A stretch of DNA of 64,000 nucleotides from Guillardia theta CCMP2712 (GCF_000315625.1 NW_005434591.1:59895-123894); one strand, 5' to 3'; positions 21,571 through 33,855 are shown, counted from the first letter of the stretch. Notes: generated by a model from the letters alone, not told the origin. A program made the numbers and translations.

Positions 21571-22060
21571 TGACCTGAGAACCAGTGAGGCAACAGCTAT
21601 CTCCTTATCCCACAATAGACAGCACGTCGAACACAGGTGCATCCAGGGATGTCAACTGCCTCCCCCCCCCCCCCAAACCCCCCTCTCCTCTTTTATACCC
21701 CCTCCTCACTAGCATGCGACAACAGTTCTCCTCCTCCTCCCCTCCCTCCTTCCCCACCTCCCCTTCCCTCCCCTCCCTCCTCCTCCTCCTCCCCTCTCTC
21801 CTCTCCTCGTCAACGCACATGGAATGAGGGGTTTTGTTTCCCGCCAACTTAACCGTTACCAAACCGTTTGGCGTTTTACTGCCGTTTGTGTGCACCGTGA
21901 AGATGGCAGACCAGAGGCTGTTGGACATGGTGGGAACCGCTCACATCTCCGTGCTCAAAGGTAGCGGCTGATGCGGCCGATGACGGCTACATGCTGGGAG
22001 TCAGGCCGAACATGGTCCGGAGGGTCAGTGCCGTACACGTGTGCTATGTAGCAGCGGGCC
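21571..22060. other. Spacer with poly(C) and CTC tracts; possible leader exon
   Basis: 21661-21675 is a poly(C) run and 21730-21810 a CTCC-rich pyrimidine tract. A short coding-like stretch from ATG 21903 (MADQRLLDMVGTAHISVLK) runs into a potential donor near 21960. It may be a 5' exon of the next gene, but I could not join it in frame. Confidence 0.35.
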
Positions 22061-24190
22061 ATGGCATCGGCTCACATGGAAGCTGTTTCGAAGGGGACGC
22101 CGGAGCACGGAACTTCCGGGGTCAAGGACATCGAGGATGTGACGTCGAGACTGCATGACGTGGCGTTTGAGGTTCTCTCATCCAACAGGGCAGACGGAGA
22201 CAGCGTGAACGCAATCAGGTCGACTTTGACTTCTTACCTCGAGTTCAGCGAGCACCATACCGGCAGGGAGGTTGTCAGCGATAGAAGTTCCTGGGATCAC
22301 AAGCAGAAGAAGGAGGAGCTGCGGCACATCCTTAGCCAGCGAGCTCCGATCGATGTCTTCTTTGAGATCTCGAGGCTGCTGGATGGGATGAGGAGGAGGG
22401 AGTACGTGGCAGCGCAACTGAGGGCAAAGATCTTGAAGAGACACAAATTCCTTTCAGAAACGACGTCCGACCAGCTCTACCACCTGGACATCAAGGAGAT
22501 GGACCTGAAGCGAAGAGTGGAGGAGAGAGACTTTGGGGTCAGTTCTGCAAGGATAGACTCCCAAGAAGACTTGCTCATCAAGAAGGTTGCTGTCTCCATG
22601 GACCCTGTGACAAACCTTGTCCTCCAGGTAGCAGTCCGATAGCTGTGTAAGTTCTAATCAAATGTGTTTTGATGCTTGTAGATTGCGCTTGGCGAAGGAG
22701 GCTCAGATCGAGTTGTTGTCTTGTCAAGTCTGCAAGAGTCGTTGAAACTGGCCACTGCGGTCCCGAAGCAAAAGGACGTCTCCGAGGCTGTGAGTGAGGG
22801 ACTCCTCTGTCCGACTTTGAATCTCATTTGCTCGTTTTCCCGCAGGAGCTACACATCCTGACCGATCGAGCAAAGGCGCTGGTGTCTGCTGCACACTCTC
22901 TCCTGCTCTTCATGACGGCATCCTTCTGCTCGCAGGTGACTCTTTGCGAGAACCTCCGGGAGGAGTACCTGGACAGGATGAAGCAGAACGGGCGCTCTCC
23001 TCGCTTAGAGCAGCTCTTTGCAAAGCAGAGGAAACAGTACGAATTCCGCAACCTCCTTCAAAAATACGGATCGGTGCTTCTCTCTTCCCAGGGAGACCTT
23101 GCTTTAATGCTTACGGCTGAAAACATTACAGGCATCGTCAAACTTAACTGCGATTCTACAGTCACGCGTATGCCTCTCCTTTCTCCCAGATTCTCTTGTT
23201 GACGCCTTGTACATAAAGATCAGGTCAACTCTCTACATCAGAAGCAAGTCAGCTCGTGTCCTGCAGGTATATCAGTGTCTTCGTCTGCCATTGTGGGCAA
23301 GCTGTGATCGATTCACTCACGTGAACAACAGCGCTCGATCAGATGCTGTGCATGCCGCCTGCACTTCGTGGGCATGGCGGGCGCTTGTAAGCTTCTGCAG
23401 GCGGTGACAAAGTGAGTCAGCCCGACATGGAGTGTAACAGAGAGCTGAACCATGTCTCCTCCAGGAGGTGCCTAGCTCCAGCACCAGGCGGGATGGACGT
23501 GCAATCTGTATGTTGTGGCAGCGCACACACGTCTCCGTGCCTTACGTGCTGGATAGGTCTCGAGCATGTCTTCGCGATCCTTGCGGTCAGGAGTCACAGC
23601 CGGGGATGGGGAGATCCGAGAGGAAGGCGACGACAGCATCGGCATCGGCATGCTTTCTGGTTCACATGGGGACCTTTCTGAGGCCATCAGAAGGATTCAG
23701 GCATTCGAACGCAAGGTGAAGCAAGCAGATCGGTCGCAAGAGAAGAAGCTCCGGGACGAGCTACAATCGTTGAAAGGTGGGTCCGACCAGGTACGATCCG
23801 ACTGCAAGGCTCGCAGTTTCCCGGCCTTTGACGCTGACAGTTGCAGCAAACTGCTGGTGTGAATAGTTCCAACGTAACGAGCCTTGATGATGTGACCAGG
23901 CTCTTCAATGCACTTGAGGTTCAGATCGTCAACATTATGCGAGCCTTCGTCTAAATTGATTCCCAGGAGGCGGTCAAAGATAGATCATTGTCAAGGGACG
24001 AATTGAGGTACAGGTTTCAAGGCTTCCAGGTTTATTTTCATCCCCTTCCTTCCTCTTTCCTCTGTTTTCGTCCTCCTCCTCCTCCTCCTCCTCCTCTTGC
24101 TTTCCCAACATGCGCTCACTGATTTTTTTGAAGGGTGCAGTTCAGGTTATGGATAACCTTCTAGGGTCTCGAAAACGAGAGGTTTCGTGA
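22061..24190 (+). CDS. Unknown multi-exon helical protein
   Basis: Starts MASAHMEAVSKGTPEHG at 22061. Exon 1 runs to 22627 (VTNLVLQ then GTAGCA), followed by exons from 22681 (IALGEGGSDRVVVLSSLQES) and from 22846 (ELHILTDRAKALVSAAHSLL) and several smaller ones. The last exons hold TSLDDVTRLFNALE, EAVKDRSLSRDEL and AVQVMDNLLGSRKREVS before the stop at 24188-24190. The predicted product is strongly helical and charged, with coiled-coil-like stretches (EELRHILSQRAPIDVFFEIS, RIQAFERKVKQADRSQEKKL). No transmembrane segment or known domain is recognised. Exons between 23200 and 23560 are uncertain. The gene is real on the basis of long coding-like exons with good splice sites, but the model is approximate. 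Confidence 0.6.
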
Positions 24191-25018
24191 TGTTTGTTGA
24201 GAATATATACACATAAAACATGGTTTTTCTGTGTTGTATGCAATTCCAGTCCCCCAGTACTTCCTAATTGTATGAATATTGTTTCTTATCTTTAACTTTG
24301 GTACTATCTCAAATATATTACATTTTAAAGATTCAAGGTGCTCCCATTAACGGCTGCAGACTTTCCACCCCTTGGTCCCTCCCGTTCCAAGTACCCTTTT
24401 TGTTAATACCCCTACCCCCAACATTTTCAATTTGTCCCGAATACTACCCCCTCACCCCTATAAGAGATATGGAATGTACCGGTATATAGTTTTTATTGTC
24501 GTAGTGCTGCTGATAGGTGCTGGATACCACCCGTACTCAATTTACCCCCACCCCCTTTTTGATGAAACGTAACAGTCTTAAATTCACTGGGGTTCGAGTC
24601 TGCGAGCAAACAAGCTACAGGGGCGCGAAAACGAACAAGAAAGCGAAGGAGTAGAAGTGTTGACAAGCAAGAGAGCAGGAGGAGACGAAGAGAGGAGAGG
24701 AGAGAGGAGAAGAGAACTACAGGAGAAAAGTACAAGGAAGAAGCGACGGGAAGTTGAGGTACATGGAACTGTGTGTTGCTCCTTGAGTTATAGTCGAGTG
24801 GTGTTAGTAGTTCTGGAGCAAGGAGAGAAGCCAGAGGGAAGAAGAGTAGAGGAGTTACTGCGTGTTCAATTCGAACCTGCACAACAATTTATCAGCATAA
24901 CCCAGAGACAAGGAGCGGAAGAATCCGCGACGGCGACCAAGGTTGGATCCAGAAGCCATTCCGAACATTGAGAGCAAGATAGCCAAGAACCATTCTGGTT
25001 CACATCAAATCAGCAGAC
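24191..25018. other. Spacer: AT-rich, then C-rich ACCCC tract, then purine block
   Basis: 24191-24330 is AT-rich and probably 3' flank. 24360-24560 has repeated TACCCCTACCCCC-type words. 24600-24960 is purine-rich. No exon was identified. Confidence 0.35.
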
Positions 25019-25330
25019 ATGGGAAATCAACACGCCAAACACGACAACTTCAGCTACCCTGCTGACAACAAGACTCTTTTTGATCCCAACATTGCGGACA
25101 GCTATCCCTGCAGTCCGACTGGAAGCGCGAACATGAGCCCGGCCGTCCCCCTCAGCCCTGTACTCAGCAGCTACTCCATGCCCGATAAGGAGACGCATCC
25201 TGCCACCCATGCTTCGAGGAGGAGGCCGAAGAATCTTTCCGTGGAGATCCCTGACTGCGTGCTCAACCTCCGCGATCCGCGATCCCCTTCGGCTCCGAGG
25301 ACCCCTCTGCCCCTGTCAGACTCCGACTGA
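25019..25330 (+). CDS. Small Pro/Ser-rich protein with N-myristoylation-like start, 103 aa
   Basis: An intact single-exon frame beginning MGNQHAKHDNFSY and ending LPLSDSD. Gly2 and a small residue at position 6 fit the N-myristoyltransferase pattern. Several SP/TP sites (CSPTGS, MSPAV, LSPVLSS, PRSPSAPRTP) look like proline-directed phosphorylation targets. The rest has no fold that I recognise. A peripheral membrane signalling or adaptor role is inference only. Adjacent purine- and CAG-rich DNA is non-coding. Confidence 0.55.
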   Translation: MGNQHAKHDNFSYPADNKTLFDPNIADSYPCSPTGSANMSPAVPLSPVLSSYSMPDKETHPATHASRRRPKNLSVEIPDCVLNLRDPRSPSAPRTPLPLSDSD

Positions 25331-25756
25331 AGGAGGAGGAGGAGGGAGGAAGCAGGAGGAGGATTTGTCTTTGAATCATACTTGTACATACACCTTGAAG
25401 ATCTTGGTTTCGAGTTAACAACTAGAGTGACTGGACTGTTGCTGGTAAGCTTGTTGATTTGTAAGAAGGAACGAATAAAACTATGGTTCTGAAGAGAAAC
25501 TTGGCTATGCGATAATGTTTCCAACAATCTTGTTGTTTTGTGAATATCAAGGAAAGAAGTAAAACATCTGCTGCTCATTACCTCGTGTTCGCAAGCACAC
25601 GCCATGTGGGCACAACCTAGGTCAACAATGGGTTGAGCAAGCGGAGCTGTGTCAAACGTGCCCATTCCATTGTCATGAAGCTATCGTGACATGAAAGGTT
25701 TTGATTTGCATGCCCTTCGTTTCTGGCACCAGCAACAGGTTTCAGGGTTTAAAGAT

Positions 25757-25757
<1 letters not shown>

Positions 25758-25802
<45 letters not shown>
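25758..25802. repeat. (CAG)15 microsatellite
   Basis: Fifteen CAG units in a spacer, followed by a CT-rich tract to about 25990. It is not inside a convincing exon. Confidence 0.9.
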
Positions 25803-26082
25803 TCTCCCACCCCTTTGTTCCCATTCCATTTCCAGTTTCCCATTCCCCCGGCCCCGCCATCCCTTTTCCTCCTCCTGTCCCCATACTGGTTGCCGTGTAC
25901 TGCATCCTCCTCTCCTGCTCTCTCCTCTCCTCAAGCCTCCTCTCCTCCAGCCTTGCCTTACTCCTCTCGCTGCCTCTCCTCCTCTCTTCTGACTTCTCAT
26001 GACCAGCTCAAGCATGAAACCTCAGAGACCATGAAGTGTCGGCGCTGAAGCAAGTCAGGGCATGCGCTCCCGCTAGCTCGGC

Positions 26083-27597
26083 ATGCTCAGGCTCGTCTTG
26101 CTCTTTCTTGCCATCTTGCATGCAACAGATGCCATCCTGGTGTTTGATGCGAAGAGCAAGGAAGCGCGATGGACGACATGGCCCGAGGAAGGGGACGCAG
26201 CGCGTGAGTCGGGGAGGGGGAGGGCAGGAGCAACGCTGGAAGCTACAGAAGCAGGGTATGCGAGAGTGACATTGCAAGACGCTGATGCTTCTCTTACCGC
26301 ATGCCATGATGGCTGCGTAGTCCCTCCCACCCTCCGCGTCCTCGAGGATGGGATGCGGGACCGACCAGTCGCGTATAGGATGAGGAGCGTTGGTGGTCTG
26401 TATGAGTGCCCCTGCATATCAGAGAGGACGAGGCATCGCTTCGACAAGCTTGTGGTAGAGCATGTGCTGGGCAAGTTTGGCACAGAGGGAGGTGGAGGAG
26501 AGGCAGGAGCGGGAGAAGAGAAAGGAGGAGGACGAGGAGGAGGAGCAGGAGGACGAAGACGAGGACGAGGGCTCAACTACTGCTCGCTGGGCTCAGGCGG
26601 ACTGTTCTCTGACCTTGTCCTGCTCTGCGGACTTGTGAGGTCTGGAGTTCGGCTATCACGAGTGATGCTGTGCGATAGGTGCGAGGCGGTAAGGGACTCA
26701 TGACATGCTCTGATAATGTTTGTGATGTGATTAGCATCTTTCAAGAGATAACATGTGGGCATGAGGGAGAGTTTGAAGTCAGGTAGACTTCTTCTTTCTT
26801 GCCTCCCTCCTTCTCCTCCTCCTTGGTAGGGCTCTTCCTCCTCCTCCTCCTCCTCCTCCTCCTCCTCCTTGGTAGGGCTCCTCCTCCTCCTCGTCGTCGT
26901 CCTCTTCCTCCTCCTCCTACCGGTCATAATCACAATCAACATCATCTGTACCATTTCCATCAACTCCATGAATCATTATTTCCACTTATTGCTGCTGTTG
27001 CCACAAAAGTTTGTGCACAGTCTTGCTTCTTGCTCATGGTATGTTGTATGGCCTGCAGACTGCAATGGAGAAAGTCCAAGAACGCAACGAGTGAAGTCTG
27101 CAGACATTGTGAGTTGCAACAGAGCCGCAGAACAAAGTTGGATGTCTACGATCTGATTGCAAATTTCTGCGGTTGGCTAACAGCCATGTGTTTGCTCTTC
27201 TCGCTCCCTCCTCCTGCATTCTTTATATTTGGTGGTGACGAAGGTTACAAACAAGCTTGTTGTGCAGATACTGAGTTCAAGGCAGACGTGATGGTGAGAT
27301 GAGATGAGTAGCGAGTTGTTCTCGCTGCTTTGACGACAATTGTTTTAGATGTTTTGCGATGTGAGTTTGTCGACTTCAACCAAGGATGTGAGAACTTCCC
27401 TTAGCGTTCTTTCTTTACCGCCTCCCTCGTTTTCTTTTCCCTTTCTCGTCTGTATAATCCTTGTCTGGCTTGCATGTTTCTTCTTCTTCTTCTTCTTCTT
27501 CCTTTGCTGCTGCTGCTGCTTCTGATGCTGCTGCTGCTGCGCCCGCCTCCGCTGACGATGCTCCTCCTCCTCCTCCTCCTCCTCCTCCTCCTCCTCC

Positions 27598-27674
<77 letters not shown>

Positions 27675-27775
27675 TCGCTATCTCTGTGTCTGACTGGATC
27701 TGAGCAGGCGACCAGGAGCTTGCGTCACTGTCTCAGAGAGGACGGCATTCAGTTTCTCCTTCCAGCTCGAAGTTG
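26083..27775 (+). CDS. Secreted unknown protein, first exon clear, later exons tentative
   Basis: ATG 26083 gives a textbook signal peptide (MLRLVLLFLAILHATDA). The mature start is ILVFDAKSKEARWTTW, then a 150-residue region with a Gly/Arg/Glu-rich low-complexity insert at 26490-26570. The motif LNYCSLGSGGLFSDLVLL followed by VMLCD resembles the nucleotide-binding loop and acidic end of strand 2 in Rossmann methyltransferases. That is only a resemblance. A donor (GATAG then GTGCGA) lies at about 26675. Coding-like sequence resumes after 27055 (KLDVYDLIANFCGWL, then FGGDEGYKQACCADTEF, then KADVM and GTGAGA). A terminal segment at about 27710-27775 reads ATRSLRHCLREDGIQFLLPA. Whether these join into one gene is not proven; introns hold CTC and CAT repeats. 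Confidence 0.5.
27481..27674. repeat. Compound microsatellite (TTC/GCT/CTC/CAT)n
   Basis: Successive blocks of CTT, GCT, CTC and about 25 CAT units. Frames across it are repeat artefacts. It lies in a predicted intron. Confidence 0.9.
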
Positions 27776-27976
27776 AGCTGCAGCGGACTCGGTTCTCTTC
27801 ATGTTTATTTTACAGCTTCAATCTTCTCCCTATCCTCCCGTCTCCCTCCCCTCCTCCGTCCTCCTCCTGCTCCCTCTCTTCCCCGTCCTCCTCCTCCTCC
27901 TCCTCCTCCTCCTCCTCCTCCTACCCCTCCTGCTTCCTGTCATTCTGCTCCTATTGCTCCTCTTCGTCGTTGGTCA

Positions 27977-28112
27977 TCATTTCTGCGGCCATTGCGATTT
28001 TCCTCCACCCTTTCCTCCTTGCGAGTTTCCTGCAAACGTCGCGCTCTTGCCTGCCGGGCGAGCTCGACGGTTCGCGCGCACCTGACCGATAGAATGAGAC
28101 AAGAGAAGCAGG

Positions 28113-28148
<36 letters not shown>

Positions 28149-30314
28149 AGGAGTAGGAGCAGCGGACGAGCAAGAGAAGGGGGGTGAAGGAAGGAGGAAA
28201 GGAAGAGGAGATGACCTGCGACTCTTTCTGTCCAAGCATGTCGTTGTGGGGATCAAAGAATTCTGCTTCTGTCGACATGGTGAGGAAGGGAAGAGAACAA
28301 CAAGAAACAGTTTCTTGTGAGGAAGGGAAGAGAACAACAAGGAACAGAGGCGAGACGAGGAGCGTGTGCTCACTTTTCTTTCCTTTCTTCTCAGACTTTT
28401 CTTTGAGTTTTTCCTTCCATCCGGCCTCTGCTTGTACGCTCTCCTTCACTTGACTGTAGTCGAACGGCTCGAATTTCTCCTCCTCCTCCTCCACCTGCTT
28501 GAGTTTGTCACCAAAAGAAGCCTTAGACCTTTGCCCCGTATCTCCTCCTCCTCCTCCTCCTCCTCCTCCTCCTCCTCCTCCTCCTCCTCCTCCTCCTCCT
28601 CCTTTGTTCTCGCCTTATCCTTATCCTCTTTCCTGCTCCTGCACTTACCTTTTTGTCTTTCTTGAGCGATTCCGCAAGTTTTATGGCCTCCTCTTCCAGC
28701 TTCTTCTCTCTTGACATTTCTCCTCCTTCTTCCCGTCCTCCTTTCCCTTCCTGCTCCTCCCCCTCCTCGTTTCGTTTCCTCTTGCCTCCCTTCCCCTTGA
28801 AGGTCTCTTTGATCGAGTGCGGCATGCCGTCCTCCTCCAGCGCCGCGCTCGCCTCTGGCATCGAAATCACGAGCAGCAAGTGGAGAAGGGAGACGTACTC
28901 TTCTCTTCCTCCTGCTCCTCCTCTGCCATGGCTGTGTCCTCGGCCTCCTCCTCTTCCTTCTCCTTGTTCGATGCGTTCTAGACGAAAAGTCAGACAACAA
29001 TGTACAGGGCGGACCAGCGGGAAAACAGTGGGGAGCTCTGGTGGGAGTATCCATGAGCGGAGGCAGAAATGAGTAAGGGAAGTGCGATCCCATGCAAGTG
29101 AGGCCAGAAGGATGAAATGGAGCAGGAGCATCGGGGAGAGGAGGGTGAGGAGGTGAGGAGGACGTGGACGGTGGCGGGTACAGGGAGGAAGAGGACGAGG
29201 AGAGAACGACGAGGAGAACAACGACGAGCAAGACAACCTCGTAGACAATCCTGGGGATCTGATTTATTGACGAGCGGATCTTGGAGACCTGCGGGAGGGT
29301 GAGGAGCAGGAGCATCGAGTGTGAGGTATGATACCTTGTTGAGATCGCTAAGGCGCTGCTTCTCCGATCGCTGCAGCACCAGCGACTTGTGGAAGTGATG
29401 CAGACAGCCCTGAGCAATCTGCCACTGGATGGTGAGGAGATGAGCGCGGGAGAGGAGGAGAGAGGAGGAGAGAGGAAGAGAGAGCAGGAGAGAGCAGGAG
29501 AGAGCAGGAGAGATCAGGGAAGAGCGATGGCAGCGCAGGAGAAAGGAGAGATGGCAGAGGAAGATCGTAGTACCATTGGTTTCCCGCCTTGAAGGTTGTC
29601 AGGGTGCAAGAGGAGGAGATCTTCCCCTTCTGCTTGCTGCTCGTCTTCCTCTGATGGTTCGATGTCAAGAATAGCAAGGCATGAACAACTGAGAGACAAA
29701 GACAAGAACAATTCAAGATCGCAAGATCGCAAGATCGCAAGATCGCAAGACAACAAGACAAGGAAAACGTCCATCCAACAAGTGACCAGGCGCATTCTCC
29801 CTTGTATCTTCATCGCTGCACACCTGAGTCCTCGACATCCATGTAGACGTCTTTGATTGCCTCCATCCTGATCGTCCTCGACGCCTCCTGCTGATTCCTT
29901 ACGTCCTTCACATCCTGCAGCGCCGACTGCATCCTATCAAGAACTTCGGCGTGCAGCTCGCGAAGGAGCGGAGGGACGTGGGGTCGGCAGCTCTCCAGGA
30001 GGGAAGAGCGGTTGTCGGGGAGAGTAGTTGAGATCTTGAAGAGGAGGCTGGTTGGGAGGACAAAGTCTGTGCTCTCATCGTGCGCCCTTGCTACCTGGGA
30101 GGGGATCAACATCGTCAAAAGCACGCTAGCGAGGTCGAGATGGTAAACAATTCCATGACAAAAAGTAACATCAGTTTCAGGGTTCGCAATCAGCATTTCT
30201 ATCATCAATTTCATCATCAACTTCATCATCAATTTCATCATCAACTTCATCATCAATTTCATCATCATCATTTCTATCATCATCATCATCATCATCATCA
30301 TTTCTATCATCAAT

Positions 30315-30346
<32 letters not shown>

Positions 30347-30358
30347 TTCTATCATCAA

Positions 30359-30401
<43 letters not shown>

Positions 30402-30408
30402 CCACCAC

Positions 30409-30443
<35 letters not shown>

Positions 30444-30445
30444 CA

Positions 30446-30477
<32 letters not shown>

Positions 30478-32760
30478 CCACCATCATCATCATCATCATC
30501 ATCATCATTCATCATTCATTGCTATCATCAATTTCATCATCATCGTCATCATCATCATCATCATCATCACCACCACCATCATCATCATCATGATCATCAT
30601 CATGGTCGTCATCATCGCCACCGCCAGGGGTCGTCATGATGATCATCAGCATCATCATCATGAGAATCGCCACCATCATCATGGTCATCGTCTCTGGTCT
30701 CCTCCTGCGTCACGTGGGCCCACGCCTCGAAGAACTGTTGCGAACACAGGGGAGTGAGGAGGGGTGCNNNNNNNNNNNNNNNNNNNNNNNNNNNNNNNNN
30801 NNNNNNNNNNNNNNNNNNNNNNNNNNNNNNNNNNNNNNNNNNNNNNNNNNNNNNNNNNNNNNNNNNNNNNNNNNNNNNNNNNNNNNNNNNNNNNNNNNNN
30901 NNNNNNNNNNNNNNNNNNNNNNNNNNNNNNNNNNNNNNNNNNNNNNNNNNNNNNNNNNNNNNNNNNNNNNNNNNNNNNNNNNNNNNNNNNNNNNNNNNNN
31001 NNNNNNNNNNNNNNNNNNNNNNNNNNNNNNNNNNNNNNNNNNNNNNNNNNNNNNNNNNNNNNNNNNNNNNNNNNNNNNNNNNNNNNNNNNNNNNNNNNNN
31101 NNNNNNNNNNNNNNNNNNNNNNNNNNNNNNNNNNNNNNNNNNNNNNNNNNNNNNNNNNNNNNNNNNNNNNNNNNNNNNNNNNNNNNNNNNNNNNNNNNNN
31201 NNNNNNNNNNNNNNNNNNNNNNNNNNNNNNNNNNNNNNNNNNNNNNNNNNNNNNNNNNNNNNNNNNNNNNNNNNNNNNNNNNNNNNNNNNNNNNNNNNNN
31301 NNNNNNNNNNNNNNNNNNNNNNNNNNNNNNNNNNNNNNNNNNNNNNNNNNNNNNNNNNNNNNNNNNNNNNNNNNNNNNNNNNNNNNNNNNNTCCCCCCCT
31401 CCTCCTTCCTTCCTCCCCTCCCCTCCTCTCTTCTTCCCCTCCCCTCCTCCCTTTCTTCCCCTCCCCGCCTTTCTTCTCCACCCCTCCTCCCCTCCTGTCG
31501 TCCCACCTGCAACTTGCACACATCGTTGGAACGAGACAAGACAGATTTCACAAGCTGGTCCGAGCCCGCCGCTCGCTCCCTTAGCAGCAGCCGCAGCTGG
31601 TCGTAGATGTACAGCAGGTAGTGCGTATCCATCCTGGCATACTTGAGCATCTCAGGTGTCAGGGGCCGGACCCTCCAGTCAGCCAGCTGGTACTGCTTGT
31701 CAGCCTCCTCCTCGCAGAAACGGTGCAGCAGGTAAGCAAGGCCGTAGGAAGGGAACTCAAGGACTCGGCTTGCCTGCCCTGTGTCGAACATGTTGACGAT
31801 ATAGAGACCAAAGTCTCGCTGCAGCCAGCGCACATCGCTGTCCGCGCCATGGAACACCTTGGTGATCTTGGGGTCTGTGAAGGCAGGCAGGAGAAGGTGG
31901 ATACAGCTTCTCAGCTCGATAGTGTCCACTATGAAGTCCTGCTCCCTGGTCGAGATCTGCATCAGGCAGGTGAACCCCTGGAACGACCTCAGGGAGTGGT
32001 GCTCGAGGTCGACTGCGAACTCCTTGCAGCCCGACAGCGTCTTGTGCATGTCAACCAGCTCCTTCTCCGTCGCCACCCAACTGAAGGGCGTCTCCGCCAT
32101 GTCCCTGGGCTTTGCCACTTCCCCTTGAGGGAGGAAGTGGTAGGGCTGGTACTCGATCCCATCGATCTCCTCCTCATACGGGTGCCTTCCGCTCGACAGT
32201 ACATGGTCACCCCTCCCGTGCACCTTGGGCCAGCTCTTGGCGCTGAAGGGAGTGTTGGAGTTGTCCACTACGTCCTCGAACTTCTGCTGAGGCTTCGGAA
32301 TCCCCAGGTCCTCGGGCCGAGTCTTGATCTTTGATGTCTGCTTGAACTTCCCTGCCTGTGCTCTCAGGGCGATCTCCTCTGCGTTCGGCGCCTTCCCGGT
32401 CAGCTCGTCGATCACGTTGTCCACCTTCTCCAGCCTGGCCTCAGCAAAGTCCACCACCCTCTCCAGCAAGTCCTCTGGCTCCCCCGGCAACCCCGCCTCT
32501 TCCTGCCTGCCCCCTCCTCCCTCTACATGCGACACAAGCTTGCTGACTACCGACAGGATCCTGCTCTCGAGCTGGCCTGTCTTCTTCTTGTTGGCTACTC
32601 GCTTCTTAAAGGCGGCGAAGGTGCTGTAGAAGGCATAGTCCGAAGAGGAGGGAAGGTTGTTGGAGGCCCGCACCGCCCCGACAACAGAGGAGCCCAACTG
32701 CTTGCAGATAGCTTCACCGTCGACAGCCGGAACTTCGTCGTCTTGCTTTTCTGCACTCAT
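27977..32760 (-). CDS. RRP6: Exosome exonuclease RRP6/EXOSC10
   Basis: Exon 1 (32760-31507) encodes the N-terminal PMC2NT-type region and most of a DEDDy 3'-5' exonuclease. The acidic motifs are KEFAVDLEHHSLRSFQG (motif I, D and E), VFHGADSDVRWLQRDFGLYI (motif II) and the motif III context of LTPEMLKYARMDTHYLLYI (Tyr-containing). After the N gap, exons at 30734-30714 (FFEAWAH) and 30094-29824 (VARAHDESTDFVLPTSLLFK) give the HRDC domain. Basic and acidic low-complexity exons follow, then FEPFDYSQVKESV, AEFFDPHNDMLGQ and a basic end (VRANRRARPAGKSATFAGNS), ending at 27977. This matches EXOSC10's C-terminus, with its FDY and FDP motifs. RRP6 trims rRNA, snoRNA and other RNAs in the nuclear exosome. 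One 0.6-kb intron is almost all ATG/CAT repeats. About 25-40 residues before the HRDC domain are hidden in the gap. Confidence 0.9.
30180..30620. repeat. (CAT)n/(ATC)n repeat inside an RRP6 intron
   Basis: Some 400 bp of CAT triplets interrupted by TTTCTATCATCAATTT-like spacers and CACC variants. It occupies most of the intron between the exons at 30714 and 30094. On the sense (minus) strand it is an ATG/GAT repeat. Confidence 0.9.
30768..31391. other. Assembly gap (624 N)
   Basis: A run of N flanked by CTCC/GGAGG low-complexity sequence, within RRP6. It separates the exon ending NDVCKLQ from the HRDC exons. Confidence 1.
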
Positions 32761-33150
32761 TCTTCAGACTTGGCGTCTTCTCATGCAATCTCAGCTCGAC
32801 TCCTCGTCCCTAGCATGCAAGTCAGCAGCGAGTCAGCAACGAGTCTCCATTCCTGTCATTGATCGATCCTCGGCTCTACTCAACACAAAGCGTGATCCAT
32901 CAAGGAACAATCTAGATGGATTATGTAGTTTGCAGTTGTAGAATGATACAGCTACTTTGTGGCATTCAGCAAGAGCATGACGTTGAGTGATCCACCACCC
33001 TGTCTTTCAGCTGCCTCTGTTGCGCCTGCGTCGCCTTTTCACTCCCTCCCGCCCACTCTCCTTCACCTCTCGCATGTTTCCTACTTCACAACTCTCCCTA
33101 CTTCCCTTGCCTCGTTCTCCCTCCCGTTGTGCTTGTGGATCCTCTTCTCT

Positions 33151-33237
<87 letters not shown>

Positions 33238-33855
33238 ACCTTCCTCCTCCCCCTCTGCCACTGCATCGCCATGAAGCTTCACGTGCTCCTTTCGCCTCTC
33301 CTCCTGGCCCTCATCCCCTTTCAAATGTGCGGTATGAGGGTTGTCATCCATGGGGGTAGGGGTACTTGTGTCAAATGACCAGACCTCAGACTCCTGGTAC
33401 AAAAATATGTAAATTGTAGGGTAGGGTGTGCAATGGTAGGGGTCGTACATGCCAACAAGGTCCGGGATTCCTGGTTCAGGCATTTACGAGTCGCATCATG
33501 AAGCGAAGAAGAGGAGGATGAGGGAGGAAGAGGAGGAGAGCAGGAGGGGAGGGAGAAGAGGAGGAAGAGGAGGAAGAGGAAGGGGAAGAGGAGGAAGAGG
33601 AGGAAGAGGAAGGGGGAGAGGGCAAGGGACAGGAGCTGGAGAGCAAGGAGGTTGACAACGGCGGGTTTGATCTGAGATATTGGACAAGAGCTTCTGCTGT
33701 TGAACGTGCACCGGTCACTGCAACGGGTCATACATGCGGCATTGCTAGCAGCTGTCACATCATAACTATCTCAGCAGCCAACGGGCCCTGGCAGGAAGAC
33801 ACATGCTGGAAGACGCATGCTGATAAGAGTACAAAACTCTCCCTACTGCTGGAGG
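32761..33855. other. Spacer with (CTGCTC)n repeat and G-rich words
   Basis: A (CTGCTC)n repeat of about 14 units lies at 33151-33236. 33345-33450 contains GGGGGTAGGGGTAC and GTAGGGTAGGGTG words. A small frame at 33271-33378 starts with a signal-peptide-like stretch (MKLHVLLSPLLLALIPF) and could be an orphan exon; I do not call it. 33500-33640 is a GAGGAA purine repeat. Confidence 0.4.
33151..33236. repeat. (CTGCTC)n minisatellite
   Basis: About 14 copies of a perfect hexamer. Confidence 0.9.

Noticed and set aside
28446-29417. Long Arg/Glu-rich minus-strand frame of 323 codons
   Set aside because: It mixes real RRP6 C-terminal exons in other frames with GAG/CTC repeats; the spliced RRP6 model explains the conserved pieces better.
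29810-30508. 232-codon minus-strand frame of polyMet/polyAsp
   Set aside because: Only the C-terminal part (the HRDC exon) is coding; the rest is the ATG/GAT repeat intron of RRP6.
33271-33378. Small signal-peptide-like frame MKLHVLLSPLLLALI
   Set aside because: Runs straight into a G-rich GGGGTAGGGG spacer and has no downstream exon I can join.
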